DNA from: DATDQA01 sp035292505 | Lineage (GTDB): Bacteria; Bacteroidota; Bacteroidia; Chitinophagales; Saprospiraceae | NCBI GenBank assembly: GCA_035292505.1 | Contig: DATDQA010000338.1 | Span: 1-13,564 of the forward strand | Length of the DNA stretch: 13,564 nt | Direction: 5' to 3' | Part shown: piece after piece, positions 12,790 to 13,564 of the stretch | Layout: the number at the start of each line of letters is the position of its first letter | How positions within the stretch are numbered: position 1 is the stretch's first letter | The notes under the pieces: model-generated | Told to the model about the DNA's origin: nothing | Seen by the model: only the letters and a program-made list of their open reading frames with translations | Database searches by the model: none | Position numbers and translations under genes: made by a program

Positions 12790-13564
12790 TTATCCCTTCA
12801 CAAACATCTTTCTCCCGATCGTCTCTCCCTTCGCGTTTAACAAAAGTGTATATATGCCGGGAGCCAACGACCTGATATCCAATGAGCGATGGTCTTCATA
12901 CAATGCATTGGCTATCATCCTGCCATGGCTATCATAGATCATCCATCTATCTATCCTGTTCTTGTGTATGTCTGAAATCAGCAGTTCCAGTGTGTTCTTT
13001 GCCGGATTCGGAAAGACCGTGAAATCCACGAGATCACGCTGGTCTTGCACACTCACAGCAGGGAGAATTACCAGGATCGCTTCGTTTGTCAATACAGGGT
13101 CATTGTAATCAAAGAAAATATCTGCTGTATTGGGAATGGTGGTGCCATAATCAAAGGAAGGCAGTGGTTTTACTCTGAACTTCAGAAATCCATGTGAAGC
13201 AGGCTCATTCGTAGTGCTGTCCGGCAACAGAATATTTTCAAATAACGCCAGGAGTACGGGTCCGTCGGTGATTGTATATGTATAGGGATGGCTTGCACTC
13301 AGCATTTCCAGGGTGCTCAGATCCAGTTTGGTCGAAAGTGGATCTGTGATACGCACGGTGAAAGCCGTATCTGTCCCGGTATTCTGAAAACGGATGTGAT
13401 AATAGATGTACTCTCCCTTGTCAACCCGCTCTGCCTCTTTCCCTTCCTCATTGAAGATCCTTTTATCATTCGGATCGTAGGAGCCGGTATTCATCTGGCA
13501 TTCTGTGGCAAAAGCGCGTTCATCAACACAGATATTGTCCGCGACAACGTTACCAGACATGCAA
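12790..13564 (-). CDS. T9SS-secreted surface/adhesin-like protein, C-terminal part (5' end beyond the window)
   Basis: The frame is open to the right edge, and the codon before the methionine at 13560 is also coding (Cys), so this is the last ~258 residues of a longer protein. Counting from that methionine, GSYDPNDKR (26-34) opens a DUF11/DUF7619-like domain with YIYYHIRFQNTGTDTAFTV (51-69), SHPYTYTI, ENILLPDSTTNEPASHGF (108-125) and PNTADIFFDYNDPVLTN (143-159). FPNPAKN (183-189) then begins a type A T9SS sorting domain ending in APGIYTLLL (223-231) and the terminal KMFVKG. Known: this domain directs export across the outer membrane and is cleaved on attachment. The actual function lies in the missing N-terminal part. 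It is convergent with the flavoprotein remnants, 73 bp away. Confidence 0.93.
   Translation of the reverse strand, partial: CMSGNVVADNICVDERAFATECQMNTGSYDPNDKRIFNEEGKEAERVDKGEYIYYHIRFQNTGTDTAFTVRITDPLSTKLDLSTLEMLSASHPYTYTITDGPVLLALFENILLPDSTTNEPASHGFLKFRVKPLPSFDYGTTIPNTADIFFDYNDPVLTNEAILVILPAVSVQDQRDLVDFTVFPNPAKNTLELLISDIHKNRIDRWMIYDSHGRMIANALYEDHRSLDIRSLAPGIYTLLLNAKGETIGRKMFVKG

Noticed and set aside
12713..12937. Plus-strand open frame of 74 codons after the third gene-end copy
   Set aside because: Most of it is antisense to the well-supported T9SS sorting domain.

Overview
The window is most likely from a member of the Bacteroidota. The strongest marker is the gene at the right edge, which ends in a type IX secretion (T9SS) sorting domain behind the repeat domain that commonly precedes it. 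A secreted double DUF1080 protein, a Tat-type Gfo/Idh/MocA oxidoreductase, a YdeI/OmpD-associated protein, an OmpA-family lipoprotein and a perfect TAnnTTTG -7 box agree with this. No rRNA or tRNA gene is seen, so a finer placement is not possible.

Layout. Positions 1-6922 are all on the minus strand. From right to left they hold a small membrane protein, a short RsmI-like methyltransferase, quinolinate synthase (nadA), a YdeI-family protein, an acyl-lipid/acyl-CoA desaturase, and a probable operon of a secreted double DUF1080 protein followed by a Tat-exported Gfo/Idh/MocA oxidoreductase that runs off the left edge. The last two fit the 3-keto-sugar route, in which a sugar is oxidised at C3 and then cleaved. 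The plus strand from 7137 carries an OmpA-family lipoprotein with a strong terminator, then an 879-residue exported protein of unknown family, then a flavoprotein of the LodB/GoxB/QhpG and tryptophan-halogenase-like class. The T9SS cargo gene enters from the right edge on the minus strand.

The most unusual part is 10981-12720, around the flavoprotein gene. (1) A palindromic element (10-bp stem, 3-nt loop) sits twice inside the open gene, in the same orientation and reading phase, and adds the similar peptides LPSLSKRG and LPSLRKRG. A third copy lies just before the start codon. (2) The first 149 bp of the gene, ending with this palindrome, are present twice in tandem; the copies differ mostly at synonymous sites. 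(3) The last ~25 codons are present three times: once as the real gene end and twice downstream as stop-terminated fragments, each preceded by an AT-rich hexanucleotide array. Together these look like the remains of tandem paralogues collapsed at repeats, or less likely a reservoir of alternative gene ends.

Degenerate short-period arrays (6, 7 and 9 bp) recur in other intergenic spaces (4554-4645, 10988-11075). Two further palindromes sharing a TTTTCAT-[C/T]-CCGAC start occur at 1001-1033 and 12557-12604. The 879-residue protein and the flavoprotein lie on the same strand with no evident terminator between them. By analogy with LodA/LodB and QhpC/QhpG, where a flavoprotein hydroxylates a peptidyl tryptophan to build a quinone cofactor, the pair is a candidate for an undescribed modified-protein system. 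That is inference only.
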